Below the pieces are notes generated by a model that ran no database searches, was not told the origin of the DNA, and saw only the letters and a program-made list of their open reading frames with translations. A DNA stretch of 64,000 bases from the NCBI GenBank assembly GCA_024397955.1, contig CP073744.1, positions 186,001-250,000 of the forward strand, in the 5' to 3' direction. The stretch's first letter is position 1. Every line of letters starts with the position of its first letter. This document shows positions 22,540-33,437 of this stretch, in pieces. The position numbers and the translations under genes were made by a program. The stretch is from a bacterium SCSIO 12696 (lineage in GTDB: Bacteria; Pseudomonadota; Gammaproteobacteria; Pseudomonadales; Porticoccaceae).

Positions 22540-23424
22540 GCGATTTTGAATAAACAGCCCACTGACAATGAGCAGCAAACCGGCAACGGTGGACAGGTGA
22601 ATGGTTTCGCCGATCACCGTTGCCAGTAAAACCAATGAAATAAACGGCGAGATAAAAATCAGGTTGCTGATGCGCGACGTGTTCTCGGCTTTTTTCATCG
22701 CCATCAGCCACAGTACAAAGGTCACTCCCATTTCAAACAAGCCTACGTAACTCACCGCTATGAGGGCTTGCCAATTGAGATTGCCGAAGCCATCGCTGAA
22801 TGCACAAATAAGCGCAGACAAGGGCAATGACAGCAAAAACGACAATAAAACACTCACCACAGGATCTCTGCTATTGCGGGTGTTGATAATCCAATAGCTG
22901 GCCCACAGCAAGGTGCTCAACAGCGCCAACCCCACACCCAGTGGGCTTTCAAATGTGAGTGCCAGCAGGTTTCCCTGAGTGGCAATAATCACCACACCAA
23001 AATAACCGAGCCCACAGGCCAACCAATCGCGATTGCGAATTTTCTGACCCAGAAACGGACCGGATAACAGTGTTAATGCAATGGCCCAGGTGTAGTTGAG
23101 CGGCTGGGCTTGGGAGGCGGGTAACAACTCGTAAGCTTTGAACAATACCAGGTAATAGATCAGCGGATTGATTAAGCCAAGCCCCAGATAAAAAAGCGTA
23201 TGCCTCTTCAGATAATCGGCCAATAGAGGCAGTTTGCCTTGCACTATGGATATTATCAGCAGCGCTATTGTTGATATCACGCTGGCGTAAAACACCATCT
23301 GTGTAGGCGTCAGGTAGCTCAGAGTAATTTTGAAGGCAGTGGCAACGGTAGACCAAAACAGTACCGCGCCAATGGCAAATACAAAAGCCTGTTTTTGGTT
23401 TTTTGCGGTCATTCTATTGAGCAA
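22531..23424 (-). CDS. DMT-superfamily (EamA) transporter
   Basis: A 297-residue inner-membrane protein with ten predicted helices arranged as two EamA repeats (about 15-145 and 155-290), the layout of drug/metabolite transporters. Each repeat ends in a typical GxxxxxPxx[13 protein letters not shown] helix. The substrate is unknown. Its start overlaps the bioA stop region by 16 bp on the same strand, so the two are probably one operon; a role in export or uptake of a biotin-pathway compound is only inference. Confidence 0.82.
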   Translation of the reverse strand: MLNRMTAKNQKQAFVFAIGAVLFWSTVATAFKITLSYLTPTQMVFYASVISTIALLIISIVQGKLPLLADYLKRHTLFYLGLGLINPLIYYLVLFKAYELLPASQAQPLNYTWAIALTLLSGPFLGQKIRNRDWLACGLGYFGVVIIATQGNLLALTFESPLGVGLALLSTLLWASYWIINTRNSRDPVVSVLLSFLLSLPLSALICAFSDGFGNLNWQALIAVSYVGLFEMGVTFVLWLMAMKKAENTSRISNLIFISPFISLVLLATVIGETIHLSTVAGLLLIVSGLFIQNRSA

Positions 23425-24707
23425 ACAACCTCTACAATTTTTTCTGTTAGCACGCCCAAGTCTGCATCACTAATGATGTAGGGGGGCATGGTATAAATTA
23501 ATTTGCCAAACGGTCTGAGCCAAATACCTGCGTCAACGAATTGAGGCTGTATCTCAGCCAGAGTGACTGCTTGTTTCATCTCTACAACCCCAATACCCCC
23601 CAACACTCTGACGTCTGCCACTGAACTAAGGTCGCGGCAGGGAGATAAGCCCATTTCAAGGCCACGCTGTAAACGCTCTATGTTGGCTTGCCAATCGTTG
23701 TTTAATAACAATTCCAGATTGGCATTGGCGGCTGAACAGGCCAGCGGGTTGCCCATAAAAGTAGGCCCGTGCATAAAAACGCCAGCTTCTCCCTGGCAAA
23801 TTCCCTGGGCTATTTTGTCGGTGCACAGTGTTGCTGCCAGTGTCATATAACCTCCAGTCATGGCCTTGCCGACGCAGAGAATATCTGGACAAACGTTGGC
23901 CCACTCGCAAGCAAATAATTTTCCGGTACGGCCAAAACCGGTGGCAATCTCATCGGCGATCAACAAGACATTGTGTTGATCGCACAGTTCTCGAACCCGC
24001 TTCAGATAATGGGGAGAGTAAAAACGCATACCGCCAGCGCCCTGAACAATGGGTTCCAGAATGACCGCTGCCAAGGACTGTTGGTGCTGTTCGATCTTTT
24101 GCGCAAAGTCCTGGATATACTTTTCGTCCCAGTCGCTGTCAAAGCCGCACTGTGGCGCTTCGCTAAAGATATTCTGCTGCAAACTTTCTGCAAACAAGTG
24201 GTGCATGCCCGTTACCGGATCGCACACCGACATGGCACCAAAGGTATCCCCGTGGTAGCCGTTTCTTAAGGAAAGTATTTTGTTTTTGTTCGGTTGGCCC
24301 TTGGAATGCCAATATTGAATCGCCATTTTGAGTGCGACTTCCACACTCACCGAGCCTGAATCTGCCAAGAATACTTTTTGCAGTGGGACAGGGGTGATAT
24401 CCACCAAGGTTTGGATCAATTGTGCCGCTGGCTCATGGCACAGGCCACCAAACATCACGTGAGCCATACGCCCCAGTTGTTGGGTGACGGCCTGGTTAAC
24501 GTGGGGGTGGTTGTAACCGTGCATCACCGACCACCAGGAGGCCATACCATCAATCAGTTGACGCCCATCTGCCAGGGTCAGGCGCACACCTTCTGCGCTA
24601 ACCACCTGCCAACAGGGGGAAGTACTCGCCGAATCTACCGACGAATAGGGGTGCCAAGTGTGTGAACGGTCGATGCGTTCAATCTGTGACGGAGTTAACG
24701 ATGCCAT
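23409..24707 (-). CDS. bioA: Adenosylmethionine-8-amino-7-oxononanoate aminotransferase
   Basis: PLP enzyme of biotin synthesis that converts KAPA to DAPA with S-adenosylmethionine as amino donor. Motifs: HTWHPYSS near the N-terminus, GMASWWSVMHGYNHP, DEIATGFGRTGKLFACEW, and the PLP-lysine in VGKAMTGGYMTLAAT. Length 432 from ATG 24707 (MASLTPSQIERIDRSHTWH); an upstream in-frame ATG at 24740 would add eleven non-conserved residues. It is the only bio gene in the window and pairs with the downstream DMT transporter. Confidence 0.95.
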   Translation of the reverse strand: MASLTPSQIERIDRSHTWHPYSSVDSASTSPCWQVVSAEGVRLTLADGRQLIDGMASWWSVMHGYNHPHVNQAVTQQLGRMAHVMFGGLCHEPAAQLIQTLVDITPVPLQKVFLADSGSVSVEVALKMAIQYWHSKGQPNKNKILSLRNGYHGDTFGAMSVCDPVTGMHHLFAESLQQNIFSEAPQCGFDSDWDEKYIQDFAQKIEQHQQSLAAVILEPIVQGAGGMRFYSPHYLKRVRELCDQHNVLLIADEIATGFGRTGKLFACEWANVCPDILCVGKAMTGGYMTLAATLCTDKIAQGICQGEAGVFMHGPTFMGNPLACSAANANLELLLNNDWQANIERLQRGLEMGLSPCRDLSSVADVRVLGGIGVVEMKQAVTLAEIQPQFVDAGIWLRPFGKLIYTMPPYIISDADLGVLTEKIVEVVCSIE

Positions 24708-24813
24708 GGTGTGACGCTGCCAGAAATGACCAGTGGGCAATTGTAAGGTAGCAACAACGTTGTCGGAAGCACTGGCGCGTTTCGCCTACAATAACTACAA
24801 ATGGGAGCTAATC

Positions 24814-25626
24814 GTGAAACCGTTTCTTTCAACTTTTGCCTTGATTCTAACTGCGGCTATCCTTGTGGGCTGTAATTCCAGCTCAAAGCCCAGTGGTAAC
24901 TTTTCACAGCCTTTTTGGGCGGCTTCCAATGAGCAGAGTACAGCGACCATCAACCACAGTCGTTGGAACCAGTTGTTGGGTAAGTATGTGGTTGCCAATC
25001 ACCCGTCAAAGATTAACCGCTTCCGTTACGGTGATGTTAGTCGCACCGATAAAAAATCCTTGGACAAATACATTGCCCAACTGGCAGCTGCGGACCCTCG
25101 CCTTTATCGCAAGCCTGAGCAGAAGGCTTACTGGATTAACCTCTATAACGCTCTCGTGGTTCAACAGATTCTGAGCCACTATCCCATTGCCAGCGTTGAT
25201 CAGATCGGTGAAATGTCATTAGACAGCACGCTAGTGACTATTCAGGGTAAATCTCTCAGTCTCAACGATATTGAGCACCGTATATTGCGTCCTTTGTGGC
25301 GGGATCATCGGGTGCACTTCGCTTTGGTCGACGGCTCCTTAGGTGCGCCGAACCTGCAGCCAGTGGCCTATACCGGACGCACTGTGCGCGCTATGTTGAA
25401 ACAGGCGGGTAGGGAATACCTGAATCACCCTCGTGCCCTACAAGTGGAAAAAGGCAAAATGCGAGCTGCGCGCCTGTTTTCCGATCACTCCGGGGACTTC
25501 GCCACAAACCAGGCCGGGTTGCTGAAGTTGTTTGCCCATTACGTAGATGACCGCAAGGCACTCTATCTGTTGGGTTTTCAGGGGGATATTGAATACCACC
25601 AGGACCTGGCGCTGAACGCGCCGTAA
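24814..25626 (+). CDS. DUF547 lipoprotein
   Basis: A 270-residue predicted lipoprotein: signal MKPFLSTFALILTAAILVGC with the lipobox Cys at residue 20, followed by a DUF547 domain (about 50-250; KAYWINLYNALVV and HFALVDGSLGAPNLQP are typical family stretches). The family has unknown function and some members look peptidase-like. I chose GTG 24814 with GGGAGC upstream because it gives an intact lipoprotein signal. It is divergent from bioA, with about 106 bp between the starts. Confidence 0.82.
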   Translation: MKPFLSTFALILTAAILVGCNSSSKPSGNFSQPFWAASNEQSTATINHSRWNQLLGKYVVANHPSKINRFRYGDVSRTDKKSLDKYIAQLAAADPRLYRKPEQKAYWINLYNALVVQQILSHYPIASVDQIGEMSLDSTLVTIQGKSLSLNDIEHRILRPLWRDHRVHFALVDGSLGAPNLQPVAYTGRTVRAMLKQAGREYLNHPRALQVEKGKMRAARLFSDHSGDFATNQAGLLKLFAHYVDDRKALYLLGFQGDIEYHQDLALNAP

Positions 25627-25638
25627 ACCTGGCCACGA

Positions 25639-25689
25639 GCTGCGTGCTTCGGGTCGCGAGCAGTTTGCCCGAGGCCCGAAGCGCGTAGC
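25639..25689. repeat. Imperfect 15-bp inverted repeat with GTAGCCC motif
   Basis: Arms GCTGCGTGCTTCGGG (25639-25653) and CCCGAAGCGCGTAGC (25675-25689) pair at 13 of 15 positions. The right end reads into CGTAGCCCGTAGC, the same unit as the tandem repeat at 36856-36910. It lies between the DUF547 gene and ttcA and could act as a transcript hairpin, but no T-run follows. Confidence 0.55.
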
Positions 25690-25743
25690 CCGTAGCTGTC
25701 TGTTTCGGTACAATGGCGCCCCTTTTATTAGCCGCTAAATCCC

Positions 25744-26610
25744 ATGCTCAGTACCGATAACCAAGCGCTCGACACACGCAAGCAGCGCCTGGAATTCAAC
25801 AAATTGCAAAAACGCCTGCGTCGCCATGTGGGCGAAGCCATTGCCGACTACAACATGATTGAAGACGGCGACAAGGTGATGGTGTGCCTGTCCGGTGGTA
25901 AAGACTCCTATGCCATGCTGGATATTTTGCGTGGATTGCAGCAGAGCGCGCCGGTGCAATTTGAGCTTGTTGCGGTGAATCTGGATCAGAAGCAGCCGGG
26001 CTTTCCGGAACATATTCTGCCGGAGTACCTGGAATCCATTGGTGTGCCGTACACCATTCTCGAAAAAGATACCTACAGCGTGGTGAAGTCGGTAATCCCC
26101 GAAGGCAAAACCACCTGTGGGCTGTGTTCGCGCCTGCGGCGCGGCACCCTGTACGGCTACGCTCAGGAAATTGGTGCTACCAAAATTGCCCTGGGCCACC
26201 ATCGCGATGACATTATTGAGACCATGTTCCTCAATATGTTCTACAACGGCAAGCTTAAGGCGATGCCGCCCAAACTGCTGTCCGACGACAAACAGAATAT
26301 CGTGATCCGTCCGTTGGCTTACTGCAAAGAGTCGGATTTGATCCGCTACGCCGACGCCAAGGAATTCCCGATTATTCCCTGTAACCTCTGCGGTTCTCAG
26401 GAAAACCTGCAACGGCAGGTGATCAAGGAAATGCTGAACGGTTGGGACAAACAGTTCCCCGGCCGCATCGAAACTATCTTTTCCAGTATCAAAAATGTTG
26501 CGCCGTCTCAGTTGGCAGATGCCGAGTTGTTTGACTTTAAAGGCCTGCAGTTGGGCCGCGTGGAAGTGGACGATTCCCTGTTTCAACGCATCGACGTTGT
26601 TAACGTCTAA
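25744..26610 (+). CDS. ttcA: tRNA 2-thiocytidine(32) synthetase TtcA
   Basis: Iron-sulfur, ATP-dependent enzyme that thiolates cytidine 32 of certain tRNAs. The PP-loop motif [10 protein letters not shown] and two CxxC pairs ([10 protein letters not shown] and CNLCGSQ) for the cluster are present. Length 288. A TACAAT -10-like element occurs at 25709-25714, about 30 bp before the ATG, with no clear -35. Confidence 0.95.
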   Translation: MLSTDNQALDTRKQRLEFNKLQKRLRRHVGEAIADYNMIEDGDKVMVCLSGGKDSYAMLDILRGLQQSAPVQFELVAVNLDQKQPGFPEHILPEYLESIGVPYTILEKDTYSVVKSVIPEGKTTCGLCSRLRRGTLYGYAQEIGATKIALGHHRDDIIETMFLNMFYNGKLKAMPPKLLSDDKQNIVIRPLAYCKESDLIRYADAKEFPIIPCNLCGSQENLQRQVIKEMLNGWDKQFPGRIETIFSSIKNVAPSQLADAELFDFKGLQLGRVEVDDSLFQRIDVVNV

Positions 26611-26627
26611 GCCAATACATCTAAGTC

Positions 26628-28517
26628 ATGATCCGTTTAGAAAATATCGAACTGCGACGCGGCGGCCGCGCATTGCTGCAAGACAGCTCTGCCACTGTTC
26701 ATCCGGGTCAAAAGTTCGGCTTGGTAGGCGCTAATGGCTGCGGCAAATCCACATTATTTACTCTGTTGCGCGGCGAGCTGGAAGTGGATCAAGGCAATGT
26801 ATCTTTGCCCTCAGAATGGCGCATTGCTGATGTGGCTCAGGAAACCCCAGCGCTGGAAAAGACGGTTCTCAACCACACTCTTGACGCCGACACTCACTAC
26901 CGTCAACTGCAACAAGCTATGGCCAGTGCCGAAGGTGAGCAGCTGGCGGAGTTGATGCATCAGTTTGAAGCTGCGGATGGTTACAGCATGGAAGCCAAGG
27001 CGGGCAAACTGTTACACGGCTTGGGGTTTTCCGATGCCGATCAAAAACGTACCGTGGCCAGCTTTTCCGGTGGCTGGCGTATGCGGGTTAACCTTGCCAG
27101 GGCATTGTTGGTGCCCTCAGAGCTGTTGCTACTGGACGAGCCTACCAACCACCTGGACCTGGATGCCATTTACTGGTTAGAAGGGTGGTTGCAAAAATAC
27201 CCAGGCACTTTGCTGTTGATTTCCCATGACCGGGAATTTCTTGATCGAGTGGTTAACGGTATTATTCATATCGAACACCAGCAGCTGTTTGGCTACAGCG
27301 GCAACTACTCCAGCTTTGAGCGACAGCGTGGCGAGCGCCTTGCGCAACAACAGGCCATTTACGAAAAAGAGCAGCGCCAAAAAGCACACCTGCAAAAGTA
27401 CATCGATAAATTTCGCTACAAAGCCACCAAAGCCCGGCAGGCTCAAAGCCGTATTAAAGCGCTGGAAAAACTCACCGCCACGGCACCGCTACTGGCAGCC
27501 AGCGGTTTTGATTTTGAGTTTGCCGAGCCCAAAGCACTTAGTTCTTCTCTGCTATCACTGGATCAGGTGCAAGCTGGCTACGGCGACAAAACCATTCTTC
27601 ATAAGATTCGCTTCAACCTGCAACCGGGCCACCGAATTGGCCTGTTGGGACGCAATGGTGCCGGTAAGTCCACTCTGATCAAACTGTTGGCCGGTGCACT
27701 GCCGCCACAAAGCGGAGAATTGATGCGCAGCGCCAATCTGGCGGTTGGTTACTTTGCCCAGCATCAGCTTGAGGCTCTGGATATTAACGGTTCTCCATTA
27801 CTGCACCTGCAACGCTTGGCACCAGATGTCAGGGAACAACAACTGCGGGATTTTCTCGGCGGTTTTGGCTTTCGCGGTGATAAAGTCAGCGACCCGGTAG
27901 GGCCGTTTTCCGGTGGTGAAAAAGCGCGCCTGGCACTGGCGCTATTGGTGTGGCAGCAGCCCAACCTGCTGCTGTTGGATGAGCCCACCAACCACCTGGA
28001 TCTGGATATGCGCGAAGCCCTGGTATTTGCTATTCAGGCATTTACTGGAGCGGTTGTGGTGGTTTCCCACGATCGGCATCTGCTCAGTACCGTAGTGGAT
28101 GAATTCTATTTAGTGGCTAATGGCAGGGTGGCTCCCTTCGATGGGGATTTGGAGAGCTACCACAAGTTGTTGCTCAGTGCGGACAAAGCGCCAAATGCTG
28201 AGCAAGAAACTGCCGCACCATCCCTACAACGCAAAGAACGCAAACGTCTGGAAGCGGAATTTCGCGCCACGCTTAGCCCGATTAAAAAAGAAATCAGCCA
28301 GTTGGAAAAACAGCTCGAAAAAGATCAACAGGTGCTGGATAAGCTGGAACAAGACTTGGCTGACCCAGCGCTTTACGAAGCCGATAACGCTAATCAAATG
28401 ACTGATTTACTGAAGCAGCAGGGCACCTTAAAGGCGGCTATGGATGAGCGGGAAGGGCGTTGGATGGAGCTGGAAGAATTGCTGGAAAGTAAACAGCGGG
28501 AATTTGACGGCGCCTAG
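26628..28517 (+). CDS. ABC-F family ATPase, YheS-like
   Basis: A 629-residue soluble protein with two ABC cassettes and no membrane domain: Walker A GANGCGKST and GRNGAGKST, signatures FSGGWRMR and FSGGEKAR, Walker B LLLLDEPTNHLDL in both. The linker between cassettes (about 215-315, KEQRQKAHLQKYIDKFRYK) is the ABC-F P-site-tRNA interaction motif. A C-terminal coiled coil covers about 535-629. ABC-F proteins bind the ribosomal E-site (family knowledge). Sequence is closest to YheS. Seventeen bp behind ttcA. Confidence 0.92.
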   Translation: MIRLENIELRRGGRALLQDSSATVHPGQKFGLVGANGCGKSTLFTLLRGELEVDQGNVSLPSEWRIADVAQETPALEKTVLNHTLDADTHYRQLQQAMASAEGEQLAELMHQFEAADGYSMEAKAGKLLHGLGFSDADQKRTVASFSGGWRMRVNLARALLVPSELLLLDEPTNHLDLDAIYWLEGWLQKYPGTLLLISHDREFLDRVVNGIIHIEHQQLFGYSGNYSSFERQRGERLAQQQAIYEKEQRQKAHLQKYIDKFRYKATKARQAQSRIKALEKLTATAPLLAASGFDFEFAEPKALSSSLLSLDQVQAGYGDKTILHKIRFNLQPGHRIGLLGRNGAGKSTLIKLLAGALPPQSGELMRSANLAVGYFAQHQLEALDINGSPLLHLQRLAPDVREQQLRDFLGGFGFRGDKVSDPVGPFSGGEKARLALALLVWQQPNLLLLDEPTNHLDLDMREALVFAIQAFTGAVVVVSHDRHLLSTVVDEFYLVANGRVAPFDGDLESYHKLLLSADKAPNAEQETAAPSLQRKERKRLEAEFRATLSPIKKEISQLEKQLEKDQQVLDKLEQDLADPALYEADNANQMTDLLKQQGTLKAAMDEREGRWMELEELLESKQREFDGA

Positions 28518-28574
28518 CCCAACACCGAGCAACAAGTCTATACTCAATGGCAACCCACTCGGTAAGAGGTTGCC

Positions 28575-29102
28575 ATGCACAGAATCCAGGTTTACCAAGG
28601 CGATATTACCCAGCTGCAAGTAGATGCCATCGTCAATGCCGCCAACAGCAGCTTGAACGGTGGTGGCGGGGTGGATGGTGCCATTCACCGGGCCGCTGGC
28701 TCGCAATTAATGGAAGCCTGCCTGCAACTTAATGGTTGCCCCACTGGCCAGGTGAAGATGACCCACGGTTTTGATCTACCTGCGCGCTATGTGCTACACG
28801 CCGTTGGACCGATCTGGCAAGATGGCAACCACAGCGAAGCTGAGCTGCTGGCCAGCTGCTATCGCAATGCATTGGATATTTCTGCCAGTGAGCGGTTTCG
28901 CAGTATCGCCTTTCCGGCAATTAGCTGTGGCGTTTATCGTTTTCCGGCAGAACAGGCCGTGGATATTGCGGTGCGGGAAGTCGTCACCGCCCTGGCGAAC
29001 AATGATCATTTGGAAGAGGTGATATTTTGTTGTTTTGATGAAGAAATGGCAGAGCGATATCGTCAAAAACTCCATGTGGCCGGAGGTCCGAACGATGCTT
29101 AA
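28575..29102 (+). CDS. Macro-domain O-acetyl-ADP-ribose deacetylase
   Basis: A 175-residue single macro domain. ADP-ribose-binding motifs: VDAIVNAANSSLNGGGGVDGAIHRAAG near residues 15-41 and FPAISCGVYRFP near 115-126, as in E. coli YmdB. Such enzymes hydrolyse O-acetyl-ADP-ribose and some remove ADP-ribose from proteins; YmdB also modulates RNase III. A sirtuin, which makes O-acetyl-ADP-ribose, is encoded elsewhere in this window. Its 3' end overlaps the following small gene. Confidence 0.92.
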   Translation: MHRIQVYQGDITQLQVDAIVNAANSSLNGGGGVDGAIHRAAGSQLMEACLQLNGCPTGQVKMTHGFDLPARYVLHAVGPIWQDGNHSEAELLASCYRNALDISASERFRSIAFPAISCGVYRFPAEQAVDIAVREVVTALANNDHLEEVIFCCFDEEMAERYRQKLHVAGGPNDA

Positions 29103-29358
29103 AAAAATAAAAAATGAAAACCAACTGGTGAAAGAGGCAATTCGCGTTGGCATTATTTACGCAGAGAAGCGAGGCGTCGCCAAGTTTGAAGCCACTGACT
29201 CCGCCCACGATAAAATAGAATACATCTACCGACTGTTGGTGCATGACAAACTGCTGCAGCCGTTACCCAAACAACACGAAGATGAGCGCAACATGAAGCA
29301 CAAACTGGCGCTGTGGATATCCCGGCAGCTGCCGGAGGGACATGAATTATTGCAGTGA
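29095..29358 (+). CDS. DUF5062 family small protein
   Basis: An 87-residue charged, helical protein without signal or membrane segment. IYRLLVHDKLLQPLPK and NMKHKLALWISRQLPEGHELL resemble the DUF5062 family known from Vibrio and other gammaproteobacteria (from memory, not searched). Function unknown. I chose ATG 29095 with GGAGG 8 nt upstream; it overlaps the macro-domain gene by 8 bp, so coupling is likely. An earlier in-frame ATG would lie inside that gene without a ribosome site. Confidence 0.75.
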   Translation: MLKKIKNENQLVKEAIRVGIIYAEKRGVAKFEATDSAHDKIEYIYRLLVHDKLLQPLPKQHEDERNMKHKLALWISRQLPEGHELLQ

Positions 29359-29400
29359 TATCTTGCAGGCACTCTGAGCTGAACTCAGGGTGCCCAAAGG

Positions 29401-31137
29401 TCACATCTGCTCCATTACCTCAATACCCAGTAAATCTAAGCCTTTCGCCAATGTGGTTGCAGTTTGCTTACACAGCAGCAAGCGGCTATTGCGGGTGTTG
29501 TCGTCCACATCACTGCGCAGCACCGGGCAGTGTTCGTAGAAGCTCATATACTGGCTGGCCAGCTCATACAGGTAGTTACAGAGTACGTGTGGGTAGGCTT
29601 CAACCGCGACTTGCTCAAGAGCCTCGCCAAACTGCAGCAGCTTTAATGCCAGGGCTTTTTCTTGAGGGGTTTGAATAACGATATCGCCGTTTAGATCTTC
29701 CGCATTAACTTCAGCCTTGCGGAAGATGCTGTTGATACGGGCGTAGGCGTATTGCAAATAAGGCGCGGTGTTGCCCTCGAAGCTGAGCATGCTGTCCCAG
29801 CTGAAGATATAGTCGTTGGTGCGGGTTTTGCTCAGGTCGGCGTATTTTACAGCACCGATGCCCACTTTTCGGGCTACTTCTTCGCGCAGTTCGGCGGGCA
29901 TTTCTGGGTTCTTCTCTGCCACCAGTTTAGCTGCCCGTTCTTCTGCTTCCACCAACAAGTCTGCTAATTTGATGGTGCCACCATCACGGGTTTTAAAGGG
30001 TTTACCGTCGGCTCCCATCATGGTGCCAAAAGGGCAATGTTTGAAATCCAGTTGCTCACTTGCAAAGCCTGCTTTACGCGCAGTTGTAATCACTTGTCTA
30101 AAATGGAGTGCTTGGCGGTCATCGGTGAAAATTACAATGCGATTAGCACCAAGATCGTGACAGCGGTGATTCATGGCTGCCAAATCCGTAGTGGCGTACA
30201 GATAACCACCGCCGGATTTCTGCACAATCATGGGGCTGGGGTTGCCGTTTTTGTCTGCGAGCTCTTCCAGAAATACCACCTTGGCGCCATCGTCCTCTAC
30301 CGCCAGGCCTTTTTCTTCCAGCGTTTGAATAACGCCTGCCAAAGCGTCATTGTAGGCGCTTTCGGGTTTGATATGGTCGTGGTTCAGGGTGACATTCAGA
30401 GCGCGGTATATCTCCTCGCTGTGCTGTACAGAGATATCGATAAACTGCTGCCACAGTTTCAGACAGTGTTCGTCACCACCTTGGAGTTTAACTACATAAT
30501 CCCGGGCTTTTTGGGCAAATGCCTCGTCGTCATCAAAGTGTTTTTTCGACTGCTGATAAAAACTTTCTAAGTCTTTTAACGCCAGCTCCGCTTGTTCGCC
30601 TTCACCCAATTGTTCTTCCAGCTCGGCGATTAACATGCCGAACTGAGTGCCCCAGTCACCCATATGATTTTGGCGAATCACGTTGTGGCCTAAAAACTCC
30701 AGAGCCCGTACTACTGCATCGCCAATAATAGTGCTGCGCAAGTGGCCCACGTGCATTTCTTTAGCCAGGTTGGGGGCGGAGTAGTCCACCACCACGGTTT
30801 GCGCAGTTTGTTCAGCGATGCCCAGGCGCTGATCACCACATAGCGCATTGACCTGACCACTGAGAAAGTCATCGCTCAGATGAACATTGATAAAACCGGG
30901 TCCGGCCAGTTCTACCTTGGCAGCAATATCGGTGATATCCAGCGTATCCAACACCTGTTGAGCCAGCTCGCGAGGGTTGGTTTTCAAACGTTTGGCCGCT
31001 GCCAGCACACCGTTGGCCTGGAAATCGCCAAACTCCGGTTTGGTACTGCGAGTAATATTGGCTCCGCATTCGGCGGGAATGTCACAGGCGGCCATTGCTG
31101 CCTGAATGCGCTGGGAAAGTTGCTGTTTAATGCTCAT
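29401..31137 (-). CDS. argS: Arginyl-tRNA synthetase
   Basis: Class I synthetase of 578 residues. The HIGH motif is [13 protein letters not shown] near residue 128; the N-terminal Add-1 domain that reads the tRNA D-loop and the helical anticodon-binding domain at the C-terminus are complete. Characteristic motifs [13 protein letters not shown] and [15 protein letters not shown] are present. It is divergent from oadG with about 175 bp between the starts, and convergent with the DUF5062 gene. Confidence 0.96.
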   Translation of the reverse strand: MSIKQQLSQRIQAAMAACDIPAECGANITRSTKPEFGDFQANGVLAAAKRLKTNPRELAQQVLDTLDITDIAAKVELAGPGFINVHLSDDFLSGQVNALCGDQRLGIAEQTAQTVVVDYSAPNLAKEMHVGHLRSTIIGDAVVRALEFLGHNVIRQNHMGDWGTQFGMLIAELEEQLGEGEQAELALKDLESFYQQSKKHFDDDEAFAQKARDYVVKLQGGDEHCLKLWQQFIDISVQHSEEIYRALNVTLNHDHIKPESAYNDALAGVIQTLEEKGLAVEDDGAKVVFLEELADKNGNPSPMIVQKSGGGYLYATTDLAAMNHRCHDLGANRIVIFTDDRQALHFRQVITTARKAGFASEQLDFKHCPFGTMMGADGKPFKTRDGGTIKLADLLVEAEERAAKLVAEKNPEMPAELREEVARKVGIGAVKYADLSKTRTNDYIFSWDSMLSFEGNTAPYLQYAYARINSIFRKAEVNAEDLNGDIVIQTPQEKALALKLLQFGEALEQVAVEAYPHVLCNYLYELASQYMSFYEHCPVLRSDVDDNTRNSRLLLCKQTATTLAKGLDLLGIEVMEQM

Positions 31138-31313
31138 GCTGTATGTAGGGTGTACGCTAATTCAGGTGTGTAAAAAAGGCCTGCATTGTAGGGCTTTTCC
31201 ATTTCCAAATACAGGTTGAAGCGGGTTGCAGGGATTGCATTTACTCTGAGCTTGCCGCATATTCAAAACCTTTGCCCGACTATAACAACAATCTATTCTG
31301 CACAGAGACCACT

Positions 31314-31553
31314 ATGACTGATTCATTATTGCAGCAAGGAGCCAACCTGATGCTGATGGGCATGGGCACCGTATTTGTGTTCCTTGCCATCCTGGTGGTG
31401 GCCACCACGGTGATGTCGCGAGTGGTAAACCGTTTGTCACCGGAGGAGGTGGTGCCGGAACCAGAGCCCGTTGTGGCGCCTTCCGGTGCGGTGGACAAAC
31501 GCGTTGTCCAAATTATCCAGGCGGCGCTGGATAAGCATCGTGGACGTCATTAA
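31314..31553 (+). CDS. oadG: Oxaloacetate decarboxylase gamma chain
   Basis: A 79-residue membrane subunit of the Na+-translocating oxaloacetate decarboxylase. One N-terminal helix (about 12-34, LMLMGMGTVFVFLAILVV) is followed by a Pro/Glu-rich soluble tail ending in DKHRGRH; the His near the C-terminus fits the zinc-binding tail of OadG. First gene of oadGAB. The start is ATG 31314; upstream in-frame starts are less like the family. Confidence 0.9.
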   Translation: MTDSLLQQGANLMLMGMGTVFVFLAILVVATTVMSRVVNRLSPEEVVPEPEPVVAPSGAVDKRVVQIIQAALDKHRGRH

Positions 31554-31615
31554 GTCTCAGCGAATTTATCGACATTAAAGCACCAACTGAATTACTTTCC
31601 GGGGAATAACACGTT

Positions 31616-33427
31616 ATGTCCGAAGCGACTTCTGCAAACAACCCAGTTTCCATTACCGATGTGGTCTTGCGCGACTCGCACCAATCCCTGTTTGCTACGC
31701 GGCTGCGTATTGACGATATGCTGCCCATCGCCGAAAAGCTGGACCAAGTGGGCTTTTGGTCATTGGAAACCTGGGGCGGAGCGACCTTTGACGCTTGCAT
31801 TCGCTACTTGGGGGAAGATCCTTGGGAGCGTATTCGCGAGCTGAAAAAAGCCATGCCCAATACCCCGCAGCAAATGTTGTTCCGTGGCCAGAATATTCTC
31901 GGCTACCGCCACTACGCCGACGATGTGGTAGAAAAGTTTGTGGAGCGCTGCGCGGTCAATGGTGTGGATGTGTTTCGGGTGTTCGACGCCATGAACGATA
32001 TGCGCAATCTGGAAACCGCCCTCAAAGCTGTTAAGAAAGTAGGTATGCACGCCCAGGGTACGCTTTCGTATACCTTGAGCCCGGTTCACACCATCGATAC
32101 CTGGATGGGCATGGCCAAGCGCATTGAGGACATGGGTGCCGATTCTATTTGCATTAAAGACATGGCCGGGCTGCTGAAGCCTTACACGGGCGAGGAGCTG
32201 GTCAAGCGCCTGAAAACCGAAACCGACCTGCGCGTACACCTGCACGCCCATGCCACCACTGGCCTTTCTACCGCCACCGCCCTGAAGTGCATTGAAGCGG
32301 GCATTGATAACGTAGACACCGCTATTTCCTCCATGTCTATGACCTATGGCCACAGCCCCACGGAATCCCTGGTGGCCATATTACAGGGCACCGAGCGGGA
32401 TACTGGCCTGGAGCTGGGGCCACTGGAAGACATTGCCGCCTACTTCCGTGAGGTGCGGAAAAAATACGCCAAGTTTGAAGGCTCACTGAAGGGTGTTGAT
32501 TCTCGCATCCTGGTGGCGCAAGTGCCCGGTGGCATGCTCACCAATATGGAAAACCAGCTGCGCGACCAGGGCGCAGAAGACAAGTTTGACGAAGTACTGG
32601 CAGAAATCCCCAAAGTGCGGGAAGACCTGGGCTTTATCCCTTTGGTAACCCCCACCTCGCAAATTGTTGGCACCCAGTCAGTGCTTAACGTACTGACCGG
32701 CGAACGCTACAAATCCATCTCCAAAGAAACCCAAGGAGTTCTGAAAGGGGAGTACGGTGCCACGCCTGCACCGGTCAACAGCGAGTTGCAAGCCAAGGTG
32801 CTGGATGGTGCTGAGCCGATCACCTGCCGCCCTGCGGATTTGCTGGAGCCGGAACTGGATAAACTCACCGACGAGGTGGAGCAGCTGACTGCCGAAAAAG
32901 GCATTGAAATGGTGGGCGGCGACAATCGCATCGACGATGTACTCACTTACGCACTGTTCCCGCAAATCGGCCTCAAGTTCCTGCAAAACCGTGGCGATCC
33001 GTCTGCCTTTGAGCCAGTGCCTACCGGTAAGGATGTACCTACAACCGACAGTGGCGAAGAAATCTACACCGTTAACGTAGAAGGCAAGGACTATACGGTG
33101 ACTGTTAACGCCGGCGGCGATGTCAGCGGTATTGTGCCGCCTTCTGCAGGTGCTGGCGGTGGTGCCGATGCTGGCAGTGCGCCTGCCGCCCCAAGTGCCC
33201 CAGTAGCTGCCGGCGGCGACCCTGTGCCATCGCCATTGGCGGGCAATATCTTTAAGGTGCTGGTGTCTCCAGGGCAGCAAGTGGCGGAAGGCCAGAACAT
33301 TATTATTCTGGAAGCCATGAAAATGGAGACCGCGGTATCTGCGCCCAAGGCAGGAACCATTGGCGAGATCAAGGTGGCAGAGGGCGACTCCGTCGCCGTC
33401 GGCGCCACTCTGGCCACCATAGGGTAA
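31616..33427 (+). CDS. oadA: Oxaloacetate decarboxylase alpha chain
   Basis: Cytosolic biotin-carrying carboxyltransferase subunit. N-terminal HMGL-like TIM barrel ([30 protein letters not shown]), a conserved carboxylase domain, an Ala/Pro/Gly-rich linker (about 505-530), and a C-terminal biotinyl domain with Lys569 in EAMKMET. Length 603. It transfers CO2 from oxaloacetate to biotin; OadB then decarboxylates carboxybiotin and exports Na+. Confidence 0.95.
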   Translation: MSEATSANNPVSITDVVLRDSHQSLFATRLRIDDMLPIAEKLDQVGFWSLETWGGATFDACIRYLGEDPWERIRELKKAMPNTPQQMLFRGQNILGYRHYADDVVEKFVERCAVNGVDVFRVFDAMNDMRNLETALKAVKKVGMHAQGTLSYTLSPVHTIDTWMGMAKRIEDMGADSICIKDMAGLLKPYTGEELVKRLKTETDLRVHLHAHATTGLSTATALKCIEAGIDNVDTAISSMSMTYGHSPTESLVAILQGTERDTGLELGPLEDIAAYFREVRKKYAKFEGSLKGVDSRILVAQVPGGMLTNMENQLRDQGAEDKFDEVLAEIPKVREDLGFIPLVTPTSQIVGTQSVLNVLTGERYKSISKETQGVLKGEYGATPAPVNSELQAKVLDGAEPITCRPADLLEPELDKLTDEVEQLTAEKGIEMVGGDNRIDDVLTYALFPQIGLKFLQNRGDPSAFEPVPTGKDVPTTDSGEEIYTVNVEGKDYTVTVNAGGDVSGIVPPSAGAGGGADAGSAPAAPSAPVAAGGDPVPSPLAGNIFKVLVSPGQQVAEGQNIIILEAMKMETAVSAPKAGTIGEIKVAEGDSVAVGATLATIG

Positions 33428-33437
33428 GGGGCAGATC

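Noticed and set aside
24708..24813. Possible BirA operator (ATTGTAAGG) upstream of bioA
   Set aside because: No matching second half at the required spacing; too weak to report as a site.
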